DNA from: Pseudobacteroides sp035370245
GTDB taxonomy: Bacteria > Bacillota > Clostridia > Acetivibrionales > DSM-2933
Length of the DNA stretch: 64,000 nt
Reading direction: 5' to 3'
Assembly: GCA_035370245.1 (NCBI GenBank)
Contig: DAOOVO010000004.1
Location: 1 to 64,000 of the forward strand
In this document: positions 18,216 to 28,058 of the stretch, piece after piece
Numbering within the stretch: the first letter of the stretch is position 1
How the letters are laid out: every line of letters starts with the position of its first letter
Translations under genes and position numbers: made by a program
Notes under the pieces: generated by a model
What the model saw: the letters and a program-made list of their open reading frames with translations, nothing else
What the model was told of the DNA's origin: nothing
Database searches by the model: none

Positions 18216-21200
18216 ATGTTTAAAATTAGAATTATTCCGTTAGTCACTGTTTTCACATTAATAACAGCATTGCTGCCTGCATCTCTTCCGGCTTATAGTG
18301 CCGACAGCAATTGGATGTATGATCTCGGTGCAGGAAGCATATCCACTGTTCCGGGCAGTGAGGGTGATGTTCAGGATGTGATATATAAAACATCCAATTA
18401 CAAAGGAGCCGTACATACAAACAACTGGTCTAGTTCCGTATACTGGAAGCAGTTCTCGGAGCCTATGTATCCTCACCCCCTTGCATTCAGCTGTGAACCT
18501 ACGGGACTGCAGGTCGGCAATCCTCCTATCACTCCGGGAAATGAGCCTATTTCTACGCTGACGGCTGCAAACAGTGATTTTATTGTTGAGCCGTCAACAT
18601 TTACCCCATTAGATGCAAAAGCCGACAGAGAAACCGACTGGGCAATCGATATTATAATGTCAAATGGCTCAAAACAAATGAAGACTACATTGGCCCATGG
18701 AAGTCCCTATGCCTATTTCAATTTTGTTGATGCAAAACCCAGGCTTGTATTTAAAAACAGCCTACCGACAGTCTATATTGGAAATGCATCAACAAGCTGC
18801 CTTGCTGTTAAAGTCAATAACAATTACTACGGATTATTTGCACCGACAGGTTCTACATGGACAGGAATAGGTACAAATACATTTAACTGCAATTTACCTT
18901 CGGGCAAAAACTATTTTTCCATTGCACTGCTTCCTGATAACTCTGAAAGCACTTTTAATTTCTACAAACAGCATGCATATGCATTTATCGATGACACAAA
19001 GGTTGAATGGAAGTACAATGAGTCGGACAGTACCGTTACAACAACATTCAACATATCAACAACCGCAATGGAGGGAACAAACAAAGACACAATAATAGCA
19101 CTGTACCCCCATCAATGGAGGAACAATTCAAATATAACTCCCCTTTCATATACTTATAAGACTATCAGGGGAACAATGAAAACAGTAAAGGGAATTAAAT
19201 TCACTACCCAATACAAATACACGGGAATACTACCTTCACTGCCCGATGCCATATCTTCCAATCCTTCTTTAAAAAGCAAATTACAGGAATTTGTGGACCA
19301 GGTTGAAAGCAAAACTCCTTACATAGATTCCGATGATACATACTGGGCGGGCAAAGACTTCGGCAGAATCGCAAATCTTGTTCCAATTGCCGAGCAAATA
19401 GGCGATACAGTAGCTGCCCAAAAGTTTCTCAATGAAATGAAGAGCAAGCTTGAAAATTTCTTTACATATACACCCGGTGAAACCAAAAACTATTTTTATT
19501 ACAACAAAAATTGGGGTACATTGATAGGCTGGCTCCCAAGCTTCGGCTCTAACAATGAGCTTAATGACCATCACTTCCATTACGGATATTTCATAAACGC
19601 TGCTGCACAAATCGCATTGAGGGATCCTTCATGGGCTTCCGACAGCAGATGGGGTAAAATGGTCAAATTGGTAATAAGTGATTTTGCCAACGGAAGCAGA
19701 AACGATGACAGGTTTCCTTTCCTCAGAAATTTTGACCCATACGCAGGCCATTCCTGGGCATCAGGTCATGCAATGTTCTGGGACGGAAACAATCAGGAGT
19801 CATCCTCCGAGGCATTAAATGCGTATCAGTCCATAATACTGTTTGGAGAAGCTATAAAGGATACATCATTAAGAGATCTTGGAATATACCTTTATACTAC
19901 CGAAATACAAGCTGTAAATAACTACTGGTTCAATCTTTATGGGGATGTTTTCGATAAAAGCTACCCCCATAATACCATCGGAATGGTATGGGGAGGCAAA
20001 TATACCCATGGCACATGGTGGACCGCCGACCCTATAGAAATTCACGGCATCAACTGGCTGCCCATTACAGGCGGTTCTTTGTATCTTGCCACCGTTCCCG
20101 GCTATATCAAGCGAAATCTTGACGAAATGTGGGCTGAATTCAATGCATATACAGGCTCTGACAAAAATCCATCCATGTGGCAGGATATCGTTTGTGAATA
20201 TATGGCTCTGTATGATCCTGCTGCAGCACTCAATAAATGGAACGAAAACGGTGCTGTTGAAGACGGTGAATCAAGAGCTCATACTTACCATTGGATTAGA
20301 AATTTGATGGAATTAGGTACACCTGATCTTACAGTAACTGCAAATACACCTCTTTATGCAGTGTTTAAAAAGGGAACCACAAAAACATATGTGGCATATA
20401 ATGCTTCCGATTCTGTAAAAAATGTTGTGTTTTCTGACGGAAAAACATTTAATGTTCCACCGAAATCAATGGGTATGTCCGATGGAATCGGAATTTACCC
20501 GACTCCTGTAACACCAACTCCGACAAACACACATGCTTCATCTACTCCGGCATCAACGCCATCCATCATCAAAACGCTTGTAATTGATGATTTTAACAGT
20601 TCTGCTCAATGGCAGGCAAAGAAGAACGATCTAAACCAGAATATAATTATTCAGGGAGGTATTTACAATCTTGAAGGTGACAACAACCTGCATTTCTTCT
20701 ATAACGGAATAACAAATCCCGAATACTTTGACACATATATAAACAGGGATATATCGGAATTTGATTATCTTGCAATTACCATTAGAGGAAATGATGGCGG
20801 TGAAGACGCAACAATGACTCTTTCACTAAATGACGGAAGCAAAACTGGTACATTGAATCTATCGGCATATGGCAGCATTACAAACTCATATAAACAAATA
20901 TTGATACCTCTTTCACACTTTAGTATTAATCTTGCTAAAGCAGTATTCTTAAGAGTTGCAGGAACAGGAACTGCAAAGACAGTTAAAATTGATGATATTA
21001 CATTGATAAAAACAGGAATTTCTTCATCCCCTACCAAAACGCCGAGTACATTGCTTGGGGATTTAAACGGAGATTTCTCCGTCAATATGGCCGATGTAAT
21101 AATATTGGCTAAAACATTCAATAGTGTAAGAGGTGACGGAAAGTATATTGAATCTAATGATTTAAACAATGACGGTTCCATAAATATGGCCGATGTAGTT

Positions 21201-21239
21201 ATTATCGCAAAGGTATTTAATACGGTATGGCAGCCATAA
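18216..21239 (+). CDS. Cellulosomal GH81 endo-beta-1,3-glucanase with CBM-like domain and dockerin
   Basis: This 1007-aa secreted enzyme has a signal peptide (1-29). The GH81 domain (about 40-760) has DGNNQESSSEALNAYQSI, placing conserved Glu528 and Glu532 in the catalytic region, plus NDHHFHYGYF. A Thr/Pro linker follows (about 765-785), then a beta-sandwich domain (about 790-930, VIDDFNSSAQW...VKIDDITLIK) resembling CBM11/CIA30-type modules. The dockerin (about 945-1005) has two repeats, FSVNMADVIILAK and GSINMADVVIIAK, and no X-module. The enzyme would hydrolyse beta-1,3-glucans such as laminarin or callose. AGGAG precedes the ATG. Confidence 0.93.
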   Translation: MFKIRIIPLVTVFTLITALLPASLPAYSADSNWMYDLGAGSISTVPGSEGDVQDVIYKTSNYKGAVHTNNWSSSVYWKQFSEPMYPHPLAFSCEPTGLQVGNPPITPGNEPISTLTAANSDFIVEPSTFTPLDAKADRETDWAIDIIMSNGSKQMKTTLAHGSPYAYFNFVDAKPRLVFKNSLPTVYIGNASTSCLAVKVNNNYYGLFAPTGSTWTGIGTNTFNCNLPSGKNYFSIALLPDNSESTFNFYKQHAYAFIDDTKVEWKYNESDSTVTTTFNISTTAMEGTNKDTIIALYPHQWRNNSNITPLSYTYKTIRGTMKTVKGIKFTTQYKYTGILPSLPDAISSNPSLKSKLQEFVDQVESKTPYIDSDDTYWAGKDFGRIANLVPIAEQIGDTVAAQKFLNEMKSKLENFFTYTPGETKNYFYYNKNWGTLIGWLPSFGSNNELNDHHFHYGYFINAAAQIALRDPSWASDSRWGKMVKLVISDFANGSRNDDRFPFLRNFDPYAGHSWASGHAMFWDGNNQESSSEALNAYQSIILFGEAIKDTSLRDLGIYLYTTEIQAVNNYWFNLYGDVFDKSYPHNTIGMVWGGKYTHGTWWTADPIEIHGINWLPITGGSLYLATVPGYIKRNLDEMWAEFNAYTGSDKNPSMWQDIVCEYMALYDPAAALNKWNENGAVEDGESRAHTYHWIRNLMELGTPDLTVTANTPLYAVFKKGTTKTYVAYNASDSVKNVVFSDGKTFNVPPKSMGMSDGIGIYPTPVTPTPTNTHASSTPASTPSIIKTLVIDDFNSSAQWQAKKNDLNQNIIIQGGIYNLEGDNNLHFFYNGITNPEYFDTYINRDISEFDYLAITIRGNDGGEDATMTLSLNDGSKTGTLNLSAYGSITNSYKQILIPLSHFSINLAKAVFLRVAGTGTAKTVKIDDITLIKTGISSSPTKTPSTLLGDLNGDFSVNMADVIILAKTFNSVRGDGKYIESNDLNNDGSINMADVVIIAKVFNTVWQP

Positions 21240-21300
21240 TTTTAAATTTTTCTGCCAGTTTTTCTGCTATATTGATACCACACCGGATTTATTTCACATA

Positions 21301-21337
21301 AAAAAAGTCCCATCACTATGCTCGCCATAATGATGGG
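21301..21337 (-). terminator. Terminator of the CotH gene
   Basis: The stem 21309-21320 with 21326-21337 is followed on the minus strand by a U-run (plus A-run 21301-21306). Between it and the CotH stop lie about four degenerate 13-bp AT-rich repeats near 21371-21426. Confidence 0.65.
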
Positions 21338-21466
21338 ATATCTCTTTGCTTTATTTAATGTATTTTATAAGAATTTATTATTCAAATTCATTATTCAAAT
21401 TCATTATTCAAATTTAATATTCAAAATTTCTAACTATATTCAACTTTTGCTATTTGCAGCGTTCCA

Positions 21467-23389
21467 TTATAATACAGTATTGAATTTTTTCGCAATTATA
21501 ATAACATCCATCATATTTATTACTCCGTCATTGTTAAGGTCACATGCTATGTTATATTTCTCACTATCTGTTGTTGAACTAAATGTTGTAGCAATAAGTA
21601 TAATATCCGCCATATTTACTATTCCATCATTGTTTACATCTTCCAATAAAGCCTTTGTTGTCGGAGTAGGTGAAGGCTTATTTGTATGCGTAGGAGTAGG
21701 AGCTTTGGTCGGAACCGGAACAGGCGTAATATTTATTGTCCTTAAATAATCGTTAACTGCTGTCTGTCTGTTGTTAATGTGGGTTATAATTGCATCACAA
21801 GCACTATTAAATGCATTCTCCCCTCCGGACAAAAGGGTAACATCGCTCGGTTCTCCTTCAGGCCCTACAATATAAGGCTTAATCAAAGCCTGATACGCTT
21901 TAACCTTACTGGTGATTTTGTCGGGTTTCATACAACCGTTTATAGCCTGTTGCATTTCATAATGATATATGTTCTTATAAACCGGATCGTCCAAGAGCTT
22001 CCTGATTAATGGCCATTTGTCGGAAACCTCATCTAATGACAGACTGTTTGTTCCACCGAATCCGCCAAAGCCTCCAAAGCCGCCGAATCCGCCGAAACCA
22101 CCAAAGCCGCCGAATCCGCCACCCATCATACTTTGGGACATTGACAGTCCATGATCCCATGTTATCCATACCAATCCTGCATTATTGGCAACATCGTTAT
22201 ACAAATAATAATTATGAGCCATTTGACCATAAGAGTCCCAATTTACCACGGCTGTATTTATTGCCAACCATCTTAAAAAGCTTCTTACGTTAAAATACTT
22301 TTCAAGATTTGCTCTCCATTGAGCAGCATCATTCTTTGGAGCCCATAATGCTGAGTGTGCATTTCTTACATCACTCCAATCAGCAGCATCTTTGTTGTTT
22401 TTCTTTACAAAAGCGTTTTGATTAAAGGGCGTTGTCCAATCTGCACCGTTTCCCTCCGGCTTATAACAGTTTCCGCTGTCATCTCCAAATTGGTCCTTTA
22501 ACATGGCATCGGAAGGATCTTCTGTCATGGTATAAAGTCCCCAGTATTTAGGTCCGCTTCCGGTGTCAACATATACTCTGCAAAAGGAGCTTTTTGCAGC
22601 AGGTACACCACCTTCTCTAAAAATCTCTGCTGTAAGCTTTTCTTTCATAAAAGAATTGTCATTCCAGTTATTAGCAAATGTCATCTCTGAAAATCCATAA
22701 AAACGTTGATTTTTTATTTCAGGGTATTGATCTTCATATTTATCAAAATTTAATCTGAATGGAAGCTTTGTTTTATTTTTCAAATTGGCAAGTGAACTGT
22801 TTCCCTTATATCTGAAACCGACATTCCACCATGTTTTTCCTTCAAACTCAACTGTAGCAGGTACATAGATAGGATCAACATTACTGTTTATAGTTATCTT
22901 TTGCACATCGTTTCTTATTTTCTGATAATTATCCGGGCTTATTTTAATATCTATTCTTAAGACCTTGTCATCCGGGAAAAGAAGTTTATAATCAGGGTCT
23001 GCACTTTTAGAATGGGATTTTTCCGTCCAACCCTGGGGTCTTCCGATGAATACCCTCTTCTTTTTGGTGTCAGTGTTTCCGGCCGAATCTTTAACCGTCA
23101 ATATTACATTATAATCATCAACTTTGCTAAATGAATGTGTTACTCTAACACCAGTTGCTGTTGTTCCATCCCTAAAATCCCATTCATAGCTTACTATAGG
23201 ACCTTCAGCATCGCTTGAAGAAGAAGCGTCAAATACAACCGGTTCGTTTAATGTCGGAGTAACATTGGATATGTCAAATTTCGCCACCGGCGGGTTTGTA
23301 TCCGCAGCAAAGCTCATTGAAAATACATTACTTAAAATAATTGAAATAACAATAAACGGAATTAAAAATTTTCTTACCTCTCTAAACAT
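21467..23389 (-). CDS. Cellulosomal CotH-family protein with PKD domain and dockerin
   Basis: This protein of about 640 aa has a signal peptide, a PKD domain (about 35-115, SYEWDFRDGT...DYNVILTVKDSAGN) and a CotH domain (about 135-530, with VGFRYKGNSSLANL, WGLYTMTEDPSDAML and TWDHGLSMS). A Thr/Pro linker and two-repeat dockerin follow (about 580-640; DGIVNMADIILIA, DGVINMMDVIIIAK). CotH proteins include secreted protein kinases; kinase activity here is not proven. A run of GGF repeats (about residues 420-442, encoded by 9-bp repeats) sits in the CotH domain. ATG 23389 was chosen because GGGGGAT precedes it. Confidence 0.9.
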   Translation of the reverse strand: MFREVRKFLIPFIVISIILSNVFSMSFAADTNPPVAKFDISNVTPTLNEPVVFDASSSSDAEGPIVSYEWDFRDGTTATGVRVTHSFSKVDDYNVILTVKDSAGNTDTKKKRVFIGRPQGWTEKSHSKSADPDYKLLFPDDKVLRIDIKISPDNYQKIRNDVQKITINSNVDPIYVPATVEFEGKTWWNVGFRYKGNSSLANLKNKTKLPFRLNFDKYEDQYPEIKNQRFYGFSEMTFANNWNDNSFMKEKLTAEIFREGGVPAAKSSFCRVYVDTGSGPKYWGLYTMTEDPSDAMLKDQFGDDSGNCYKPEGNGADWTTPFNQNAFVKKNNKDAADWSDVRNAHSALWAPKNDAAQWRANLEKYFNVRSFLRWLAINTAVVNWDSYGQMAHNYYLYNDVANNAGLVWITWDHGLSMSQSMMGGGFGGFGGFGGFGGFGGFGGFGGTNSLSLDEVSDKWPLIRKLLDDPVYKNIYHYEMQQAINGCMKPDKITSKVKAYQALIKPYIVGPEGEPSDVTLLSGGENAFNSACDAIITHINNRQTAVNDYLRTINITPVPVPTKAPTPTHTNKPSPTPTTKALLEDVNNDGIVNMADIILIATTFSSTTDSEKYNIACDLNNDGVINMMDVIIIAKKFNTVL

Positions 23390-23419
23390 AAATATCCCCC
23401 AGAATATTAATATTTGCAA

Positions 23420-23815
23420 ACACCAATACCTAATAAAGATAAAATGAAATTAATTCTATATAACTCTATTTTTATTTTTTTCTTTCTAACTCCGTCTCTC
23501 CCATAAAATTTAAATTATACTTTATCAGCCCCCTTTTTAGTTTTACAACATAACATTAAGTTGATAAAACTACAATTTCTTTATAGTACAGCCTATATAT
23601 GTCAAATTATATATAAACTGTTGATTGTACACAATTAAATTTTTAGTCAATATTCTATATATTTTTGTCAAAATATATACCCTAGAAGAGATTTCATTAT
23701 AATAATACAATGATTATTTAATAATTAAGTGTATTACTGGTGTATTTTTTACATATTGCTTTAAATAATAGCAATGTTGGTATATAATCTTTGTAGTTTA
23801 CAATAAAAAACTTTT
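23420..23815. other. Divergent intergenic region, AT-rich
   Basis: About 400 bp separate the CotH gene from the first mechanosensitive channel gene. It is very AT-rich and should hold both promoters. I see no ORF, structured RNA or clear operator. Confidence 0.4.
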
Positions 23816-23833
23816 AAGGAGGTTTTATTTTAA

Positions 23834-24343
23834 ATGCCGAATCTAGATTTTATCATTAACGGTGTGATATATTACGGCGGCAAAGTCGTTGTTGCCATAT
23901 TAACACTCATCATAGGTCTCTGGCTGATTGGGCTTTTGAGTAAGTCCTTGGAAAAAATACTTAAAAAAAGCATCAAAGATGTGACATTAAACAGTTTTTT
24001 GAAATCCATTATAAGTGTATTCTTAAAGATTGTTCTCTTTATCAGTGTTATTTCTATTCTAGGAATACAGGTAGCCTCATTTATTGCAGTTATTGGTGCA
24101 GCAGGTCTTGCAATAGGCCTTGCTTTACAGGGCAACCTTTCAAATCTCTCCTCCGGTGTTCTCTTACTGTTTTTTAAGCCTTTCAAAGTAGGCGAAATAT
24201 TGGAGTTTAAAGGAATTGTTGCAGAGGTTAAAGGAATTCAGATTATGCACACTATCTGCTATACCGATGACGGCACTAAAGTTATTATTCCTAACAGCAT
24301 GCTGTCAACTGCAAACCTTATTGTTGCAAAAAAAGAGAAATAA
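23834..24343 (+). CDS. MscS-family small mechanosensitive channel (copy 1)
   Basis: A 169-aa membrane protein with two to three transmembrane helices, the pore helix region GAAGLAIGLALQGNLSNLSSG, and the beta domain FKVGEILEFKGIVAEVKGI...VIIPNSML. It is short, lacking most of the MscS C-terminal cage domain. It would open under membrane tension to release solutes during hypo-osmotic shock. AAGGAGG precedes the ATG. A second paralogue lies 31 bp downstream on the same strand. Confidence 0.9.
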   Translation: MPNLDFIINGVIYYGGKVVVAILTLIIGLWLIGLLSKSLEKILKKSIKDVTLNSFLKSIISVFLKIVLFISVISILGIQVASFIAVIGAAGLAIGLALQGNLSNLSSGVLLLFFKPFKVGEILEFKGIVAEVKGIQIMHTICYTDDGTKVIIPNSMLSTANLIVAKKEK

Positions 24344-24374
24344 AATAAAGAGGAATAATTAAAGGAGGAACTAT

Positions 24375-24893
24375 ATGGACTTTTTGGAAAAATATATAAA
24401 TACCGATTACTTATTAAATATATTGACATCAATTGGAGGCAAAATTTTGTTTGGTGCTGCAGTCCTAATTGTAGGATTTTATTTAATAAAAATATTGGTC
24501 AATGCGACAAAAAAGGTTTTATCCAAAGCATATGACGATGCGACTTTGATAACTTTTCTTACTTCACTTCTAAGTGCATCATTAAAGTTGATATTGGTTA
24601 TTTCCGTTCTCGCTTTGATAGGCATAGAAATGACATCCTTCATAGCTTTGTTTGGAGCAGCAGGTCTCGCAATAGGACTAGCCTTTCAGGGAACTCTTGC
24701 AAACTTTGCGGCAGGTGTTCTGATACTGTTATTCAGACCATTTGATGTTGGAGATAGGGTTAAATCCCAGGATTTAGAAGGAAAGGTCAAAGAAATTCAG
24801 GTACTTTATACCATTCTTGAAACTGATGACAACAAAAGGGTGGTATTGCCAAACAACGGTATTTACAGCAATATCATATTCGTTAGTAAATAG
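24375..24893 (+). CDS. MscS-family small mechanosensitive channel (copy 2)
   Basis: A 172-aa paralogue of the preceding gene with the same layout: GAAGLAIGLAFQGTLANFAAG pore helix, FDVGDRVKSQDLEGKVKEI beta domain and VVLPNNGI near the end. The tandem pair is probably one operon and might form mixed channels (inference). AAAGGAGG precedes the ATG. An 11-bp inverted repeat follows the stop. Confidence 0.9.
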   Translation: MDFLEKYINTDYLLNILTSIGGKILFGAAVLIVGFYLIKILVNATKKVLSKAYDDATLITFLTSLLSASLKLILVISVLALIGIEMTSFIALFGAAGLAIGLAFQGTLANFAAGVLILLFRPFDVGDRVKSQDLEGKVKEIQVLYTILETDDNKRVVLPNNGIYSNIIFVSK

Positions 24894-24904
24894 AAAACAG
24901 AAAT

Positions 24905-24969
24905 CAGAGGCCAGAAATCAGAAGCCGACGTCTGGCATCTGACCTCTGTTATCTGTTATCTGGCCTCTG
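24905..24969. repeat. Inverted repeat between convergent genes
   Basis: CAGAGGCCAGA (24905-24915) and its exact complement (24959-24969) flank shorter CAGA/TCTG-rich repeats. It lies between the channel gene and the recombinase gene and may act as a terminator, although no long T-run follows. Confidence 0.6.
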
Positions 24970-24970
24970 C

Positions 24971-26437
24971 TCAAATTCTCAATTCCAAATTCCCTATACT
25001 TTTATCTTCATTAATCCTAATGGATTTAAACATTTGGCTCAGTAATTCCTTTTTATCTTCAGAAGAAACATATTCCATTACCCTGTCAAAAGAATTAATA
25101 TATCCTTCAATTTCGGCCTTTGTTATATCACAGGAAACGCTGCCAATGGTGTTTTCAGCCTCCGCCTTTCTTTTGTTTAAGGCCTCTATCTGTTTATGTA
25201 TCTCATCGAGCCTTTCGGCAAAAAGTTTAGGATCAATACTATCGTCTTCAAAGAGTTTGATATATTTGTTTTTTAAGGCTTTAAAACGTTCCAGCTCATT
25301 ATCCAGCCTTTCCAATTCTTTTGTGCTCGTTTCTCCGCTATCGCCAACTCTTTTTCGGATTTCTTGATCTACCATATCTATGATTATGGTATTTTTAACT
25401 ATCTCTCCCACCTTTTTAATAATCTCTTCTTCTATCCTTTCGGCATTTATTATATTTGAAGTGCAAGCTGCAGCTCCCTGCCTGTGGTATCTGCCGCATT
25501 TATAATACCTGTAAGTTCTGCCGTTTACCTTGCTCATGCAGCCAATCATGTTGGAGCCGCACACCGGGCATTTTAAAAGGCCTGCTAAAACATAGGGACT
25601 CGTAGCTTTTGAGCGGTTTTTTACATGCTTGTTCATTTTTTCTTTTGTCTTATAAAACAGTTCTTCAGATATGATGGGCTCATGAATTCCCTTTACTTCA
25701 TAATACTCCTTTCCGTCCCTTATATGATGTCTTACAACTCCAATATATACAGGATTAGATAGTATTCTTCTTATATAGTCATGTCCGAAAAGCCTGTTTC
25801 TTTTAGTCCTGTAGCCCTCTTTGTTCAATGTGTCCGCAATCTTGCGAAATCCCATGTTTTCTTCCATGTACATTTCATAAATCCTTTTTACCAAAGCCGC
25901 TTCATCTTTATTTACCACAATTTTCTTATCCACATTGTCATATCCAAATACATGATTTCCTGTCCATTTGCCTTCTTTGGCCCTCTGCCTTAAGCCAAGT
26001 CTGACATTTTCAACAATGGTATTGCGTTCAAATTCCGCAATACTCCCTAAAATTTGCAGCGTCATCCTTCCTACAGGTGTTGATGTATCAAACTTCTCAG
26101 AGTAGCTTACAAAAGAAATCCCCATATCTTCAAGTCTGTCTACAAGAAATAAAATATCCTTCAAGCTTCTTGAAAGCCTGCTTATTTTCCACACAATCAC
26201 ATAATTAAAATGCCCTTTTTCCGCATCCTCCATAAGCTCATTGAGCCCGGGCCTCTCCCTTATGCTTTTTCCCGAAATACCCAGGTCACTGTATACCCTG
26301 TAAACATTTATATTATAAAGCTTGCAATATCCCGTCAAAACTTCTGTCTGTGCCGATATAGAGTATCCCTCTTTTGCCTGTTCCTCGGTACTGACGCGTA
26401 CGTATAAAGCTGCAGAATTAATAGAATCGGATTTCAG
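24971..26437 (-). CDS. Large serine recombinase, candidate excisionase of the dpaB element
   Basis: This recombinase is about 488 aa. The resolvase domain starts AALYVRVSTEEQAKEG with catalytic Ser16; KISRLSRSL and the recombinase domain (EEAL-type helix, about 190-290) follow. A zinc ribbon has CPVCGSNM ... YYKCGRYH ... ACTS, then a coiled coil (about 370-440). This is the SpoIVCA/phage-integrase architecture. A start at 26338 (TTG) would remove the catalytic serine, so translation must begin upstream. The only plausible in-frame codon near the ribosome site (AGGGGG, 8-bp spacing) is CTG at 26437. It lies 8 kb inside the left end, unlike the edge position typical of skin elements. Confidence 0.88.
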   Translation of the reverse strand: MKSDSINSAALYVRVSTEEQAKEGYSISAQTEVLTGYCKLYNINVYRVYSDLGISGKSIRERPGLNELMEDAEKGHFNYVIVWKISRLSRSLKDILFLVDRLEDMGISFVSYSEKFDTSTPVGRMTLQILGSIAEFERNTIVENVRLGLRQRAKEGKWTGNHVFGYDNVDKKIVVNKDEAALVKRIYEMYMEENMGFRKIADTLNKEGYRTKRNRLFGHDYIRRILSNPVYIGVVRHHIRDGKEYYEVKGIHEPIISEELFYKTKEKMNKHVKNRSKATSPYVLAGLLKCPVCGSNMIGCMSKVNGRTYRYYKCGRYHRQGAAACTSNIINAERIEEEIIKKVGEIVKNTIIIDMVDQEIRKRVGDSGETSTKELERLDNELERFKALKNKYIKLFEDDSIDPKLFAERLDEIHKQIEALNKRKAEAENTIGSVSCDITKAEIEGYINSFDRVMEYVSSEDKKELLSQMFKSIRINEDKSIGNLELRI

Positions 26438-26548
26438 ACAACATACCCCCTAAGCAGCCTTTTCTTTGAAAATTATACAAATAATGGTCATTGGACTTTC
26501 ATTATATTTAATATACTTAAAAAGAAGGCTATTTAAGGGGCAATTGCA

Positions 26549-26650
26549 ATGAATACTAAGCAAAAGCAAGCTTTAAAAAAATTTATAAAACATTTGTCGG
26601 ATATCATAATCAAAGTTCATAATGAGACCAATGGAAGGATACTAAAATAA
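26549..26650 (+). CDS. Small basic protein beside the recombinase
   Basis: A 33-aa ORF (MNTKQKQALKKFIKHLSDII...) has AGGGG eight bases before its ATG and is divergent from the recombinase gene. It is Lys/His rich and predicted helical. I do not recognise the family. A DNA-binding accessory factor is a guess from size, charge and position only. Confidence 0.4.
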   Translation: MNTKQKQALKKFIKHLSDIIIKVHNETNGRILK

Positions 26651-26660
26651 ATATATTCAA

Positions 26661-27935
26661 TCAATAAGAAAATATGCTCTTATAATCATCTGATGTTTTG
26701 TTGAAGTTTTTTGCAATCAGAATAATATCCGCCATATTAATTACTTCATCTTTGTTAAGATCGACTTTTGGATTGTATTTAGAGTCGTTTTTAACGGCAT
26801 TGTAGCATTTTGCGACTTCAATAACATCCATCATGTTTATGGAACCGTCCTGGATGTTATTGATTTCAATATCTCCTATCCACATGATTATCGGGTCTTT
26901 AACGGATATGTCTGATGTTATTTTACCCAATGCCAAATTCCTTTTAAGGAATGATGACTTTGTAATTATAATGTCCACATCCGTGCCTTCAGGAATTCTA
27001 TCAATTGTGAAGTTCCCATTACCGTCTGTGGTGGCGGAAAGTCCCGTACCGTTTATGCTTACCCTGAATCCTTCATAAATTTCTGATTTTGTCGTATCAA
27101 TATCAGGCTTTATTGAACCGGTTATAGAATAATACTTGTCCGTTGATGAATGGGTCGGTGTTGGTGTACCCGATGATTTTGTAGGTGTTGGTGTAACTGT
27201 GGGTTTTGTCGCGGTAGGTGTTGTTGTCATATCTTCGGGACGCAAAGGAAACTGTTGGGTACCCGACACAATGGTTTCACTTCCTGTAAACGGAATGTCC
27301 TTATCGATAAATTCATGTCCGTATATATCGGTAACTCTAAAAGTAAAGGGTCCCGGGCCCATATCTGAGCTTTCAAAATAGTTATAGTTTTTGCGGGGAA
27401 GCTCAATAAATTTACCGTCTTTGTCCATATATTCAAGTTTCTCAATGGGATATCTATGATTCCTTACCTGAACACCTATCCAATATTGTGAGCTGCCTTC
27501 CTTGTATTTGTATTGAACGGGGCCATCGGTATCAAGGGGTATTATCCTCCAAGATATGGGTACTTTGCCGTCTATGGGATTAGCCACATGGGGAAATGCA
27601 TCAATATTGAGATCCAGATCACCTTTCTGACCTTCAGGCAAAAGGTCTGTGACCAACACATTGATTTTCCCTAAAGGTCCGGTAACCTCCAGATAAGCTC
27701 CGCTCATTCTGGCAGTATCGTAATCAAATATATTAATTGCAGTTACAAAGTAATCCTTAGGAATGGGATCAAGCAAACAACATCCACCCTCATACCCTCC
27801 GCCATAATAGGTTGCATAACCGTAATGAATTTCACCCTCAACGGTTCCCGGTGTACCCGATGCCTTAGCATTTGAAGATAATGTCAGAAGATTAATGCAA
27901 ATCATGAAAATGAGAATAATTGCTGTCCTTTTCAT
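26661..27935 (-). CDS. Cellulosomal expansin-like protein with XDoc
   Basis: This protein of about 424 aa has a signal peptide (about 1-26). A double-psi beta-barrel domain (about 35-110, GYATYYGGG...VTDLLPEGQKGDLDL) and a CBM63-like domain (about 120-230, YKEGSSQYWIGVQVRNHRYP...YNYFESSDMGPGPF) follow, as in bacterial expansins. These loosen cellulose/xyloglucan networks without hydrolysis. After a Pro/Thr linker come an X-module (about 275-345) and a two-repeat dockerin (about 350-415; DGSINMMDVIEVAK, DEVINMADIILIAK). ATG 27935 is preceded by GGGGGGG. Dockerin-borne expansins would work within the cellulosome. Confidence 0.9.
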   Translation of the reverse strand: MKRTAIILIFMICINLLTLSSNAKASGTPGTVEGEIHYGYATYYGGGYEGGCCLLDPIPKDYFVTAINIFDYDTARMSGAYLEVTGPLGKINVLVTDLLPEGQKGDLDLNIDAFPHVANPIDGKVPISWRIIPLDTDGPVQYKYKEGSSQYWIGVQVRNHRYPIEKLEYMDKDGKFIELPRKNYNYFESSDMGPGPFTFRVTDIYGHEFIDKDIPFTGSETIVSGTQQFPLRPEDMTTTPTATKPTVTPTPTKSSGTPTPTHSSTDKYYSITGSIKPDIDTTKSEIYEGFRVSINGTGLSATTDGNGNFTIDRIPEGTDVDIIITKSSFLKRNLALGKITSDISVKDPIIMWIGDIEINNIQDGSINMMDVIEVAKCYNAVKNDSKYNPKVDLNKDEVINMADIILIAKNFNKTSDDYKSIFSY

Positions 27936-28058
27936 ACATATCCCCCCCAAAAAATAAAAAAGTTCAATTTAATATAATTTAATACAATATAATTCAATAC
28001 AATTTAATTTTATCATTAATTCATTAGATTTTCATTTATTATCTTTCAGCATGTTTTA

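Noticed and set aside
21371..21426. 13-bp AT-rich repeats as an origin or att site
   Set aside because: They are degenerate and short, lie between convergent genes, and look like simple slippage.
24971..26338. Recombinase start at TTG 26338
   Set aside because: It would remove the YVRVS segment with the catalytic Ser, although that sequence is encoded in frame just upstream.
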